This document shows, one piece after another, positions 1 through 11,174 of a DNA stretch of 64,000 nt. The position numbers and the translations under genes are program-made. The notes beneath the pieces are model-generated. The model worked only from the letters and a program-made list of their open reading frames with translations. It ran no database searches and was not told where the DNA came from. Numbering within the stretch: the stretch's first letter is position 1; each line of letters begins with the position of its first letter. The DNA comes from Anthonomus grandis grandis (Eukaryota > Arthropoda > Insecta > Coleoptera > Curculionidae), in the NCBI RefSeq assembly GCF_022605725.1, contig NC_065546.1, positions 17,666,227 through 17,730,226 on the forward strand. Reading direction: 5' to 3'.

Positions 1-110
1 ATAATTGCTAATTTTTTTTTTGAGCGATGTTCAATGTGTTGTCCCCGATTCAAGTTAATGTCTATTATTAAGCTTAAATATTTAATGCTGTCTACTTTTT
101 CTAATGACAT
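1..110 (-). pseudogene. Outer LINE (LINE-B): C-terminal reverse-transcriptase fragment
   Basis: Read on the minus strand, this stretch encodes VDSIKYLSLIIDINL followed by a His-rich run (QHIEHRSKKK). This is the conserved segment just after the palm domain of Jockey-type non-LTR reverse transcriptases, where family members have a V-x-S-x-KYLG-x-x-ID core. It runs off the left edge of the window. Its upstream part appears to be the similar fragment at about 3,036-3,290. The two are separated by the younger LINE at 111-3,035, so I read them as one older element split by insertion. It is a fragment and cannot act on its own. Confidence 0.6.
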
Positions 111-131
111 ATTAATAATAATAATAATAAA
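111..131. repeat. (TAA)n / (TTA)n tail of the inner LINE
   Basis: Six to seven TAA units lie at the minus-strand 3' end of the LINE at 111-3,035. Short simple-repeat tails of this kind mark the 3' ends of several Jockey/I-type non-LTR elements, and this one fixes the element's downstream end. Confidence 0.6.
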
Positions 132-581
132 TGACTTTTATTTGCAAAAATTCATTACATAATATTTGTATTATAATATGTTTCTTAACCTATCAGTTGG
201 CGAAGTCTAGCCTAGGGCTATTCAAACTCAAGCCTCTAACAGATTTCATTAAATTCTAAATAACACACATGTGCCAAATAATTATGCACTTGAAACGCAC
301 TTTAAATAGTGTAGTCTTAACTTATAGTTAACAGTAATTACAGAAAAAAAAAATTACAAAAAAGGAAATATAAAGGAACCTGAAAATTTTTCCGTAATAT
401 ACCCAACAAAAAATAAATAAATAAACAATAACATCAAAAAGAAATAGTCACTTTACTGAGAAAATTTCACGCTCCGGGCAGCAGGCGACAGACTAGCGGT
501 GGGTCAAATTATAGTCCTGTACTTGCTTACTCATTATTATAGACTTTAACACATATTTAAATTTTTTTGTTCTAAATACTT

Positions 582-3000
582 TCATATAATCGGGCAAAGA
601 ATTATAAAGATGAACAGAGGTATACAAAAAACTTTTTTGAAAAAAAGCTGTTTTATATTTAGGAATCGCGAACTTTGTTTTATTTCTAGTATTTTTAGGG
701 TGTACACTGTCATTGGTCTTGATTTTTTTTCTATGAAGCCCGTTGAAATATATTTGCGTTTATTTATAAGTTCATGAAAAAAGATTCCAAGATGTAATAG
801 CCTTCGATTTGTCATATTTAACCATTTAGTTTCATTAATTTTAGAAGATATGCTATCATATTTTCCAATATTAAATGGCAACATATTTTGGATTTTTTGT
901 ATTCGAAACTTGTCACACTGTCTGAGGCACGTGCCATAAACTATGTCTGCATAATTAAAGTGAGACAAAACAAGGGTTTTACATAGCTTTCTTTTTAATT
1001 CGACGCTTAAAATTTGACGACTGTTATATAATTGTTTTAATGAAATATTTGCTTTTTGAATAAGGTTTTTAATATGGCTTTCAAAATTTAATTCAGTATC
1101 TATTACTACCCCTAAATTACGTGCTTCATCGCAGAATTCAAGCTTTTCACCATTTATTTTTATATTACTAACAACTGAAAATATATTTTTACTTTTTTTT
1201 CAGCCAAAAAACTTAAGCTTAGACTTTGATGAATTAAGTTTTAAAGAGTGTTCCTGTGAAATGTTTGTTATTATCTGAAGATCCCTGTTTATGTTTTCTA
1301 TTGTTTGGTTATGATTTTTAATATTAAAATGACAATAAAGCTGAGTTTCGTCAGCGAACGCTTGAATTTTACAACACTGAGGAGATCTTAAGACGTCAGC
1401 ACTGTAAATGATAAATAAAAGTGGATTCAATATTGACCCTTTGTGGCACTTCGGATGACACTCTACACTCCTCTGAAATACTCTTCACCCACTTTAACTC
1501 GCTGTGTTCTGTTTGAAATGTATGCTGTCATAAGAGCCAAAGCGTCAGCACTGAGTCCATAATATTTTCCTTGGCGATTAGGTAAGTTCGTTATTAATCG
1601 TATCGAAGGCCTTTGAGTAGTCCAAAAGTATTAGAACGCTCTCTAAACCTTCATCATAAGCTTGAATAATATCATGTGTAACAACTACCAAAGATCCAAC
1701 CGTCGAGTGTGCTTTTGGAAAACCATTTTGGAAGTCTGGGTTATTCGCATTTAAATTAAAGTAATTATACATTTGCTGATGTAATATTTTTTCCAAAACT
1801 TTTGACATAGCCGGCAATATAGATATAATTCTTAAATCATTATATGTAGTAGGATTTTTATTTTTTAGTAAAGGCAAACCTACCCTATTTTTCCAAGAAG
1901 TCGGAAAATAACTTTATTCAATACAACAATTTACAATATTTGTAATAAAAGGATCTATGAAAGGGCTACACTGTTTAATCATATTGGCTGCTACACCATC
2001 AGTTCCACAAGCATTCGTTTTAATGCTTTGAAGTGCTTTAATTATGTCATCAACTGTGCATAACTGGAAAGCAAAATCGCTAAAATTAAATTTATTATTA
2101 TTATAAAAAAATATGTTATTATCACAATTTGAAATATTTTGTATATACTGTGCAAAGTGTTGAATAATTATTTCTTGATTTCAAAATTTAAGTTCCTTTG
2201 CTAGCTCCATATTTTGTTTTTTTCTAGTATAGACACTTAAATCTTTTAGTGCGGTCCATAAATCCTTGTCCGATTTCCTATTAGAAATGAAGTTAATATA
2301 AGCCCTCTTTTCAGTCCTGACCATTGAAAGTGTATAGTTACGTAGTTCTTTGTATCGAGACCAGTCAACAGGTGATTTTGATAGCTTATATTTCTGCAGG
2401 GCTTTATCTCTTTCTTTCATGAGGTATTTTAAATTTGGCGTCAGCCAAGGAGCCCTAGGCTTAGTTACCCTTACAGTTCTTATTGGTGTATGAATATTAA
2501 ATATTGTTAATAAAAATTCATTAAATAATTCTAGCTTTTTCTCTATAACCTTTTCGTATACTATATTATGCCACGGTAATGACTGTAAGTCAGAAAGAAA
2601 AGCGTTATTATCAAAGTTTTTATAGCACCTATATGCAACAAATTTTGGTTGTGCTTTTTCTATCTTTAGCCTTAAATTTGCATACACTAATCTATGGTCA
2701 GAAAACTCATCCGCCGATTGTGTACCACAAGTTAGAACAATCTGCCTATCCGAGACAAAAATAGGATCTATTAATTTACCTCCATGAGCTGTAATATGTG
2801 TGGGTTCATTCAAAATCTGAAATAAGTTATATGATTCAAAGCAATGCAATACTGGATTATCCAAATTAAAAAAATCCACGTTAAAGTTCCCCAGACACAT
2901 TACAGTGTCATATTGTACAGCCAATTCCGACAAAATATTATCAAAATCTGGGTAAGCGAATGTGTATTTATGTTTATATGGGGTGGCTTGTAAAAATTTG
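582..3000 (-). pseudogene. Endonuclease-reverse transcriptase remnant of LINE-A
   Basis: Going 5' to 3' on the minus strand: an apurinic-type endonuclease remnant with GNFNVDFF (the GDFN motif) near 2,890 and SDHRLV near 2,695; a basic linker with KPRAPWLTPNLK near 2,450; then the reverse transcriptase with ACGTDGVAANMIK (~2,010), SYFPTSWKNR (~1,890), ILLDYSKAFDT (~1,630), a KGSIL-PLLFIIY block (~1,420) and the catalytic box FADET (~1,355), where most relatives have F/YADD. The C-terminal part reads LGVVIDTELNFESHI (~1,100) and HFNYADIVYGTC (~960). The blocks at 2,181-3,000, 1,578-1,877 and 582-1,430 share one frame. In-frame stops occur near 2,180, 1,920 and 1,200, and a compensated frameshift lies near 1,440-1,570. 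It would copy LINE RNA at a nicked target if intact; as it stands it is inactive. Confidence 0.75.
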
Positions 3001-3035
3001 CAAAAGCTACTATTTTTGCAAAGCTTATTATTAAT

Positions 3036-3290
3036 ATTGATATTAAAATAATTTGGTGAAATAACAGTTTTTTTGTTTAAATAACATATATTTTGTTTTA
3101 GTAACATTAATTTTTAACCTATTATAGTCAGCTATTGAATGTATATATTTAAATCATTATTGAGTAAATTGCATAAATGATTTTCATTTGTACCTGTGTA
3201 TAATAGTACCGTGCCTGTAGGTTTGCAGGTTTAAGACTAAGTACATACAGGGAATACAATAAGGCACCTAAAACAGAGCCTTGAGTGACT
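3036..3290 (-). pseudogene. LINE-B: reverse-transcriptase palm fragment
   Basis: The minus strand near 3,240-3,288 reads VTQGSVLGALLYSLYV, a clear match to the PQGSVLGPLLF box of non-LTR reverse transcriptases. Shifted frames then give TGTVLLYTGTNENHLCNLL, NDLNIYIQ and NVTKTKYMLFKQKN, the usual run from the catalytic strand to the thumb. The YADD box itself is lost or scrambled. Several frameshifts and stops are present. It ends where LINE-A begins, and the missing downstream part matches the fragment at 1-110. Confidence 0.6.
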
Positions 3291-3299
3291 CATTAGTTA

Positions 3300-4748
3300 T
3301 AAGATCACTATTTTATTTATTTCATTCCATATTGTATTACAGCTTATAGCTTATTGATTCTTATTAAAATGCCAAATAAAAATTAAAAAAAAAAACAAAT
3401 ATTCAAAAAAATCTTTTCAGTTTTTTTCCGACTTTATTAAAAGTCGTAGAACAAAATAAATGACAATTTCTATTTGCCTTAGTCATTTCTTCTTTACAAT
3501 ATCGTACCAAACATTTTTTTCTAAATATTAAAAGAAGGAAAACTAAAATTTATGACATAAAGCTCAAATTAAAATATTTTTTGAACATGTTTGTTTTTTG
3601 TTATCTTATGTTCTTTTGCTATAAGGAAAACTGCACTTTTTATACAGTTTGTGTGATAGAAAAAGTCCAAATCCTGGCAAAACCCAAATTTCTTAGTAAA
3701 ACATTTATTTATGGATAGTTTTATGCAATGACGTAATTTTAATAATTTACCTAGATAAAATCGCTTTAATGTTAATTTTTCTGTAAATAAATAGTTTGAA
3801 TTTGAAAATGTATTAAAACTATAAGTATGAAATCTTGCAATAAAACTTAGGGTCACCTGCAAAAAGCACGTATTCACTGGCATTGTTAAGAAATATAGTA
3901 GGAACCCAAAACAATAACTTCGTAATGAATGAAATTGTAATGTAAATGACATCTGCTCAGTGGTAATTAGCCGAAGATTTAAGGCATCATTCTGACCCTC
4001 AAGCATTGCAAAAAAAGTTAAATAAAATTATGTTTATTGTAGGTCCAATAAAAGTATTAACATAAACACATACGAAAATGGAGGCATATTTTCATTATCA
4101 CCAATATTAGTAAAAAACCTATAAATAATATTTAGAAAACTGATAAAACTACATATAAGCAAAACAGATACTCACACAACTCATATCACAGATCAAATAG
4201 TCTTCTTTAAATATATTCTATATTTAAGGTATAGACACAACTGTTTAAACTGATAAAAATAAATCATTACAAAGTACTTTTCTATTAAAAAGTTTCTCCT
4301 ACTAAAACTCCTTTCCTTTTCAATATTTTTGTAAAAAAAATTATTAGTTTTTTTAGATTACCATCACTATAAATCGTTTTCTCAAAACTGCATTGATAGA
4401 TTATAGGCAAATTAATGTTGAAAATTTGCCAACATAAGTAAAATATTTTGATGAAAGTTTTGGAATTTCTGGAAGTAGATATACAAAGGCAAATAGTTTT
4501 TAAGGCACTTTAAATGTTATGCAAAGAATAAAGCTTGCATCTCATTAAAAATTGTATGAAGAAAAAATCTCTTTCCTAAAATTTCTCATTCTAATGATGA
4601 AACTCTAAGGTTTTCAAAACTACTGTAATTCTGCTTTTCAGCTGAGAATTTATGTTTAAAAAAAATCTACATATTATTAAGCTTTATTACATTATCACAT
4701 GGGTTTGTAATAGAAACAATCTTAAAACATCTTACATATCATACTTTC
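3300..4748. other. AT-rich interval without a recognised gene
   Basis: No recognised gene or transposon. A 145-codon minus-strand frame (3,569-4,006) is rich in Phe, Leu and Lys, has no recognisable motif, and is probably a chance open frame in AT-rich DNA. Confidence 0.4.
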
Positions 4749-4752
4749 TTAA

Positions 4753-4767
4753 CCCTTTGGGACCCAA
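4753..4767 (+). repeat. piggyBac left terminal inverted repeat
   Basis: CCCTTTGGGACCCAA directly after TTAA (4,749-4,752). It matches 13 of 15 positions with the inverted right end. Confidence 0.85.
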
Positions 4768-4880
4768 TTTTATTTTTAATGATTTTAAGGATGTTTTTGC
4801 TAGTTGTGGTATTTTAAGAGATCATTTGACAATATATACTAGTTAAAATAAAAAAAATATATACAGGGAGAGCAAAAAAT

Positions 4881-4936
4881 TGTGGGACAAATATATCCCA
4901 GCGGGATTTTTAGGTGGGTTATAAATATCCCTAGGG
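4881..4936 (+). repeat. piggyBac subterminal palindromic motifs, left side
   Basis: Two copies of a GGGA/T...ATA-A-T...CCC motif: GTGGGACAAATATATCCCA (4,882-4,900) and GGTGGGTTATAAATATCCC (~4,913-4,932). Matching copies lie near the right end at ~6,778-6,795 (TTGGGATATAAATCACCC), 6,811-6,830 (CTGGGACACATATATCCCAT) and 7,131-7,157 in inverse. Repeated subterminal sites of this sort are candidate transposase-binding sites; that role is inferred. Confidence 0.55.
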
Positions 4937-5013
4937 GCCAAAAAAACACATTTTTGTATTTCAAAATTTTTATTTTTTTATTCACAAAAAGACAACCCGC
5001 AAAGGTAAGTATT

Positions 5014-6770
5014 TTAGGACGAATGATAAAGCGCAAAACAATGCTTGCACAACCCTACATCGCACATTGCACAAATAGTAATGGTTCTACGTTCCTTTTT
5101 CTGAAGAGCGCAACGAGCACATCTTCGCCGTTTCGATGTTTCTATTGGAAGGTGATCACCCACATTTCTGTTTCTTCGAAGTTTGACTGAAGTTTGCTGT
5201 TGTCCTTCTTCGATTAGGTCCTCTGATAAGGTAAATAAAAATTCCAGTAAGGGTATCTTTTTTTGGGTACGACGTAAGTCATTATATATTACCCAGCTGT
5301 TAACAACAGCAATCATCAAAAGTCGATAAAATACTTTTTTCCGCCATTTGCATGATTTTCTGCCAAAGTCATACACACACGCCACTCATCTGATCAGCCA
5401 GATCCACACCACCCATGATTTCATTGTAGTATGCAATAGACATGCAGTGGGACATGGTACCTCAACTCTGCCCAGTCTTGTCTTTTCTCTTCACACAGGT
5501 CATATTAGGGGTATGGCATTACTCAAAAGAATAACCTGCCTTGTATCTTGCCATTTGATCGCAATAGGGTTTTTTTGATTTGATAAAAACTCGCATTCAC
5601 CCCTAGACATTTTTCGTTTATCGATGAATTTTTTTGGCATGTCTTTTCTTGTAATAATGGCTGTACCTACAGCTGGGTATTGGAGGGAATCCATCAAACG
5701 GACTGATGTAAAAAATCGATCAAAGGCCAGAACTACGTTTGGATTTTGTATAGTTTCACATAATTTTTTTACAACAGTTTCGCCCAAAGTTCCGCTCCTT
5801 TCAACGTCGTCCTTGCCGCAATATACATTTGCACCGTATGTATATCCTGTTTTGGCATCACATCTAGACCATAATTTTGTGCCTCTTTTTACAGGTTTTT
5901 GTGGCATATTTTTGTGTGTGGCATTGTTTCAGTAAAGATCTTTCTTTGAAGTCCACCATGCTCTCGTCAATACTTTGACTTGTACTGTCGGATCGATATT
6001 TCTGAAATGTATATTTGAAGCAATATAGAAGCTCTTGTACAAAGTAAATCTTACTGGCCCCTTCTGGCTTGACTGGATTATTGAAATAAAGCTTGGATAG
6101 TAAAAACAAACACTTGTTTTTGGATATGGCCGATTTGATGGCTTGTTTCCCAAAGATGGATGCGATGACCAGTAATGGCGAAGTTTTGGCACCTTATTGA
6201 AACACATAACTAATGTGCAGCCAATAGTAATCATAATCTCCCCTGCATCAGTGAAAGTCGCCTGCTTTTTTTTATTTTCTTTGTAAATTTTGATTCGCTG
6301 GTTTGTAGACTCGGCAATAAAAGTAAATAAACTTCGAGGACAAATTTTAGTGAATATGTCCAGCGGGGAGGCATTTGCAGCAATTAAAGGATGTATGATA
6401 CATTGACTTTCATTTGGAATGCTAAGTCTTGCGACATAGGTATTTGTAGGTAATGACCACATTATATTACCAGTTGTAACAGGAGTTTCAGCCTCTTGAT
6501 CTGAATTTTCAGCAGAAATAACACCGTCGTTGGGTTGGGTTGGGTTCTCGCTTGCATCACTTTCAATGTCTCCACTATCTTCGTCCGAAGTATCCGAGAG
6601 CTGATACAACTCGTCGGACTCTTCACTATTTGAAATGGAATGGGTCTTCTTCTAAGGAAGAGTCTTCATATGGGGATTGCACCTCTTCTCCGATTACAAC
6701 TCAGTAATCGGCAAGTCAGCAAGATTTTGAAGCTCTGCCCTAGTCAATAATACGCAATTGACATACTGTA
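5014..6770 (-). pseudogene. piggyBac transposase, broken
   Basis: A DDE-type transposase that would excise and insert at TTAA. The N-terminus (~6,700) reads LTRAELQNLADLPITEL, then an acidic Ser/Asp/Glu-rich stretch at 6,540-6,650. The core follows: FNKVPKLRHYWSSHPSLGNKP (~6,150-6,200), SIDESMVDFKERSLLKQ (~5,950, first Asp), MPQKPVKRGTKLW (~5,890), LAFDRFFTSVRLMDSL (~5,730, second Asp) and IMGGVDLADQM (~5,390-5,425, third Asp). It ends in a Cys-rich zinc-binding tail (CARCALQ...CAMCDVGLCKHC, ~5,020-5,130), as is usual. All three catalytic Asp residues remain, but frameshifts near 6,650, 6,000, 5,900 and 5,480 break the frame, plus a stop near 6,700. About 580 codons in total, normal for the family. 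Confidence 0.85.
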
Positions 6771-7153
6771 AAATACCATTGGGATATAAATCACCCTATC
6801 AGAAAACCCACTGGGACACATATATCCCATAGCCAAATATTACACCCAAAATGCAAAAACCAAAACAAAAAAACCATCAAAATACTTTGCTATCATATAT
6901 GCTGAACTTACCTAAACAGATTGTTTTAAAAACCACACAAAAACTATCAAATTTGTAAAAAAATAGTGTCAAAAACCAACAACGTGCTCGCTTTTCGGCG
7001 TTTACAATCAGAATGACCTCCAAAAAGCGTGTCGCTGCCTGTCGAAAAATTGTTAAAACCTTAAAATACCTGCTAATGACAATTTCCATTAAAAACGGGA
7101 CAGATAGCGCCCCGCAGATGTTATGAAATGTATGTTGGGATTTATTTGTCCCA

Positions 7154-7168
7154 TTGGGGCCGAAAGGG
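7154..7168 (-). repeat. piggyBac right terminal inverted repeat
   Basis: Read inward on the minus strand: CCCTTTCGGCCCCAA, directly before TTAA (7,169-7,172). Confidence 0.85.
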
Positions 7169-7172
7169 TTAA

Positions 7173-7974
7173 GACTGTCAACAATTTCAGTACGAAACTA
7201 ACAATCACTTTTAGCACAAATTAAAAAATACATATTCAAGATCTGATATTTTATACATTTACCTATTGAATAAAATGATTTATTTATAAGAAATTGTTTT
7301 AATTTATGTTTTAGAGGAATATTTGCTATGAAGGCTATGCTTAGAACTTTTTCACTACTTTCTGATCTTATATCTTGTTAGTATTTAAATCTAGTGGCTG
7401 GTTTAGGTTATAAGTCTCCTATAAGTAAGCCCAGTAGAGTCGAAAAGGACAAAAATCAACTTGCATTGACCATTTTTGTGTAAAACATTAAGGATATTGG
7501 CATTCAATCACGGATTATGTATATAGTGGCGTGTCGGATAGTTTTCCCATTGTCTTAAATATTAAATGAAATCAATTTAAAGAGAAAATTATAATTACTA
7601 AACACTTTAATCATAAAAAAATCTAACGTATTGATGAAGCAAAAAGATTGATTGTTTTGCTCATCTTTTTGTTAGTAAAATTAAAAAAAAAATGTAGCCA
7701 CAGAACAAAAGTTTGAATCAAAAATATAAAAAGTTGAAGTTTTCTCTGAATAATGCAAAATTTTTTTTTAAATGATATTAGAAAAAGAGATAAATTAAAT
7801 AAGATTTGTACAATAAAAAAATACTAAGAGTGCCTTTAAGAACGACAGGGATCATCATAGTTCCTTAATTAAATCACCAAATAAAAAGTATTATTCTGAA
7901 AAACTCACTATGTCAAAGAATAACATCAAACAAATATGGAAAATAAAAGATAGGAAATAAAAGAACAAAATGAA
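7173..7974. other. AT-rich interval without a recognised gene
   Basis: Low-complexity A- and T-rich DNA. No reading frame with recognisable motifs on either strand. Confidence 0.4.
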
Positions 7975-7976
7975 TA

Positions 7977-8015
7977 GGGGGCAATGGGGGAATAAGGAAC
8001 AGGGGCAATAAGATA
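7977..8015 (+). repeat. pogo-like element, left terminal inverted repeat
   Basis: Starts directly after TA. It contains GGGGGCAATGGGGGAATAAG and then a second, diverged unit (GGGGCAATAAG). Confidence 0.8.
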
Positions 8016-8264
8016 AATATAATTTATTTTTTATTTTTGTTAATGTGAAAAATCTGAAAAAATTATACAAGACACTTAAATCCTTTAACTAGAAGGTATA
8101 TAAAGTCGATTACGCATTGCTGTATATTTTATCAATTTTTTTGACAGACTTGCTAACTCTGCCTAAAACTTTATCACCTCAAAGTGGTGCGTTTCAAATA
8201 TATTTTTTTAAATTTGCCCTAAGAAATTTTTTAACATTAGTTTCGATACCGTAGCTTGTAGCTA

Positions 8265-10253
8265 TATCTGCAGTTCGCAGAGGTTTAACACTACGTGCCG
8301 CGGCAGAACAATGCAGAAGCAGCAGAAGAACAACGAAGTGCCATTTGGGACGCTTTCCAAACAATACAAAAAAGTGGGTGGTGGGCGAAAGCCTGAACTT
8401 AGGTATAAAGATGAACAGGACCTTGCTTAGTACCTAAGAGTGTGCGCGCTACATGGTGAAGGACTAACGAAAAAAGAGACATTAACACTTGTGTCACAGT
8501 TTATTAAGGAAGAGAAAATAGAAACCAGATGAAAAGATGGAAAAGGTCCTGGTGAGGATTGGTTTCGTGGATTCTTGGCGCGCCATCCTCAGCTAGCCAT
8601 AAGAAAAGGTGAAGCTCTCAGCTCACAAAGGGTCAGAGGAACGGATCCCTTTGTCATCAGACGTTTTTACGATGACATTTCAAAAATGCTCAATGAACTA
8701 GGCATTGGCTCTGAAGATGGTGGCCTGTTGTTCAACTGTGATGAAACCTCCTTTTCACACGATCCAAAGGATATGAAGATCGTGGCAGAAAAGGGAGTCA
8801 AAAGAATCTCGAGAAATATTGCGGGAACTGGGAAAACAAATACAACAGTTTTAGCCTGCGGAGCAGCTGATGGGATAAACTTGGGCCTTTCATAATTTTG
8901 ACTGGGAAGCAGATGTGGTCCACATGGATTCCAAAATATGAATACCCCGGTACGCGATATGCTGTTCAAGAACATGGTTGGATGGATGGGAATTTATTTA
9001 ACAAATGGTTTCAAGAATTATTTTTACCATCCATTCCTTCCAAAGAGCAAAGACGCAAGAAGGTTGTCTTGTTTTTTGATGAAGTGATCTTTCATATTAC
9101 CTACAGTCTAGTGAAACTTGCACAAGAAAATAATATCGTACTGGTCAAATTTCCACCAAATGTAAGTCATTTCATTCAGCCACTTGACAAAACAGTGTTG
9201 AAGACTATGAAAACAGATTGGAATCAACTTCTTATTGAACATAACAGAAAGTACCCTGGAAAATTTTGACAAAAGCACAATTTGCTGAGCTTATTAGTAC
9301 TTTGTGGGAAGAGTCCTTCAAATCCCGGAACCTTAGGTCCGGTTTTCAATCAACGGGATTTTTTTCTGTAAATTTTGACAAGTTTCCAGAGACTGCCTAT
9401 GATCCTATAAAATTTGAAAGGTTCAAGGAAGCTGGAAATATTGCTGAATATACCAATCCAACCGAGGTCCAGCCTCAACTCGCTCCAAGTCCTGTTGCGT
9501 CAGTTTCGCCATCTCTATATAATCCAGAAGATATCCCTGGCCCTAGTCATAGACTTACTGCCTTTGAAGCCCAGGAAGCTCAGCGACTGAAGGAGAGGTC
9601 TTCTCAAGCTAAAGAAACAAAAGAAACAAGCAACTCCAGTTTTGAGTTATTCATTAGAAAAAAGCTTTCCGAAACTCTTTCTGAAGTTGCGAAAAACACA
9701 ACTGCACCAGGAAAGAGAAAGAAAGTATCGCAAGGTGTTGGAGAAATTCTGACTTAAGATGTGGCAGCTCAACGCCTAAAAAACCTTTTTGAATCCAAAA
9801 AAACAAAAAAATATGAAAAGACACGGGGAAAGTATACAAAAGAAAATTCAAAAAAGACCATATCCAAGAAAAGAAAAACCATTGAGGACTCAAGATCTCG
9901 ACCCAAAACTATTGGAATCGGATGATGCTTCGGATGACTGGAGCGATATGGATGACCAGCCCCTAGAAACCCTACGTGTTAAGCTAAAACATGGTGACAC
10001 AGCATAGGTGAATCTGGAAGAAGAAAAATACTTTGCTGTCACAGATGACACTTGTATGGTCAAATTTTTAAAAGAAAATCTTAAACAGTTTGATTGGCCA
10101 GCACACGAGGACAAACAAGTTGTAAAAAAACAATATATCTTTTATGGTCCTATCAATTTATTGGGCATTGAACCCTTTACTATTAAAAGGGCCGATTATG
10201 TTCAAATTAAAAAATGCTATTCTGCAATGAAAAAAGAAAATATGTTCATATGA
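8265..10253 (+). pseudogene. pogo-like transposase, broken
   Basis: The N-terminal helix-turn-helix reads AVRRGLTLRAAAEQC (~8,266) and, after a frameshift, VPFGTLSKQYKK (~8,340). A second DNA-binding part has GGGRKPELRYKDEQDLA (~8,380) and GEDWFRGFLARHP (~8,550). The catalytic domain has FNCDETSFS (first Asp, ~8,735), VLFFDEVIFHITY (second Asp, ~9,070; most relatives have DGHSSH or DNHSSH) and FPPNVSHFIQPLDKTVL (third Asp, ~9,150-9,200). The C-terminal part is Lys-, Ser- and Asp-rich (9,560-10,250), ending near 10,253. In-frame stops lie near 8,430, 8,530 and 9,757, and frameshifts near 8,320, 8,893, 9,267 and 9,770. It would cut and paste the element at TA sites if intact. Confidence 0.85.
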
Positions 10254-10734
10254 TTTTGTATCATTTATTACGTTATTTCGCGTTTAGATATGTTTGTTTT
10301 TCGTTTAAATATATCATTAGCCTAGTCTAAATGATACTTAGTAAAAATCTTTATGTTTTATAATTTTAAATAAATTTGCTTTGGAACTTTAAGCATCACT
10401 TTTGTTTTCTTTAATTTTGTTGGGGGCGGACAAAAAAAGTAAAACAAGAAAAAACAAAAATTAAAAAATCTGGGTAAAAAGATACACTTTAATAGTGTAT
10501 AGTATCCTGATTCAACTTAAACTGTTGATATATGGGATGTAACCTAACCGTTTCTTATTACCCCAAATGGGGAAATAAGAAAACATTTCATTGGGTAATA
10601 AGAAACAAATATGAATTTTGTATGTACAACTGAGAAGAGTGAATTGGTGCCCTTCCAAATATACCCTAAAGTAAGATACATACCAAAAAAAAATTACAGA
10701 AACATATCTTTAAAACCACAACCAGGGCGGCTAT

Positions 10735-10781
10735 TTCATGTTTCTTATTCCCCCATTTGTATCTTATTCCCCCATCCTCCC
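10735..10781 (-). repeat. pogo-like element, right terminal inverted repeat
   Basis: Two GGGGGAATAAG-type units read inward on the minus strand. It is the inverted counterpart of the left end at 7,977-8,015. Confidence 0.8.
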
Positions 10782-10783
10782 TA

Positions 10784-11172
10784 GCCATAGTGTGAATAAT
10801 GATAAGGTGTGTGAACCACCAATCACTTGGTTAAAGATTCATTAGTGTGACTGCCATGGTGCCCTGCAAAGCAAATGTTTATTTTTCACTGGAAATTGAG
10901 TGTGCCAATGAGTTCAGATATCTTTGAATAAGACTTAATGCAAACTTAAAATGGAAGGCTTACACTTATATATAAATTTTGTCAGTTGAGACAGTCCAAG
11001 CATCTTAAATAATTGCATTTTGGCATGGGGAGCTTCATACTAGTATGCCCTGAACACACTAATTATAACCCAAAAATGTATATTGAAGGTCTTAAAAAAA
11101 GCAAATATTTTTTGGTTACTGAGCTCTTTAAATAAAAAAGATTCTACAGATTAATCAGCTATATGAAATCTG
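10784..11172. other. Interval without a recognised gene
   Basis: No convincing coding or structural signal between two transposons. Confidence 0.35.
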
Positions 11173-11174
11173 TA

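Larger units (their letters stand above)
111..3035 (-). mobile_element. Jockey-like non-LTR retrotransposon (LINE-A), 5'-truncated
   Basis: A LINE in minus orientation with an endonuclease remnant, a full reverse-transcriptase region and a TTA-repeat tail. The 5' end is truncated inside the endonuclease at about 3.0 kb, and no ORF1 (gag) is present. Sequence on both sides belongs to another LINE (1-110 and 3,036-3,290), so this copy inserted into an older relative. The exact junction near 3,000-3,040 is not sharp in my reading. Most of its 2.4-kb coding region stays in one frame with few stops, so it is younger than most LINEs in this window. Confidence 0.7.
4753..7168 (-). mobile_element. 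piggyBac-family DNA transposon, full length with TTAA duplication
   Basis: The element is bounded by TTAA at 4,749-4,752 and TTAA at 7,169-7,172, the diagnostic piggyBac target. Terminal inverted repeats begin CCCTTTGGGACCCAA on the left and CCCTTTCGGCCCCAA on the right. The length, 2,416 bp, is typical for the family. The single gene lies on the minus strand. Subterminal GGGAC-A-ATATATCCCA motifs occur near both ends. The ends look usable but the transposase is broken, so mobility would need a helper copy. Confidence 0.9.
7977..10781 (+). mobile_element. pogo/Tigger-like DNA transposon, full length with TA duplication
   Basis: Flanked by TA at 7,975-7,976 and 10,782-10,783. The left end begins GGGGGCAATGGGGGAATAAG and the inverted right end begins GGGAGGATGGGGGAATAAG. 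The GGGGGAATAAG unit is repeated at both ends (left also GGGGCAATAAG at ~8,003; right again ~30 bp inward) and once more inside at ~10,560-10,585. The length of 2,805 bp and the single plus-strand DDE transposase place it in the pogo branch of the Tc1/mariner superfamily. The gene is broken, so this copy is not autonomous. Confidence 0.85.

Noticed and set aside
3569..4006. 145-codon minus-strand frame
   Set aside because: Phe/Leu/Lys-rich, no motif, no homologue recognised; likely chance in AT-rich DNA.
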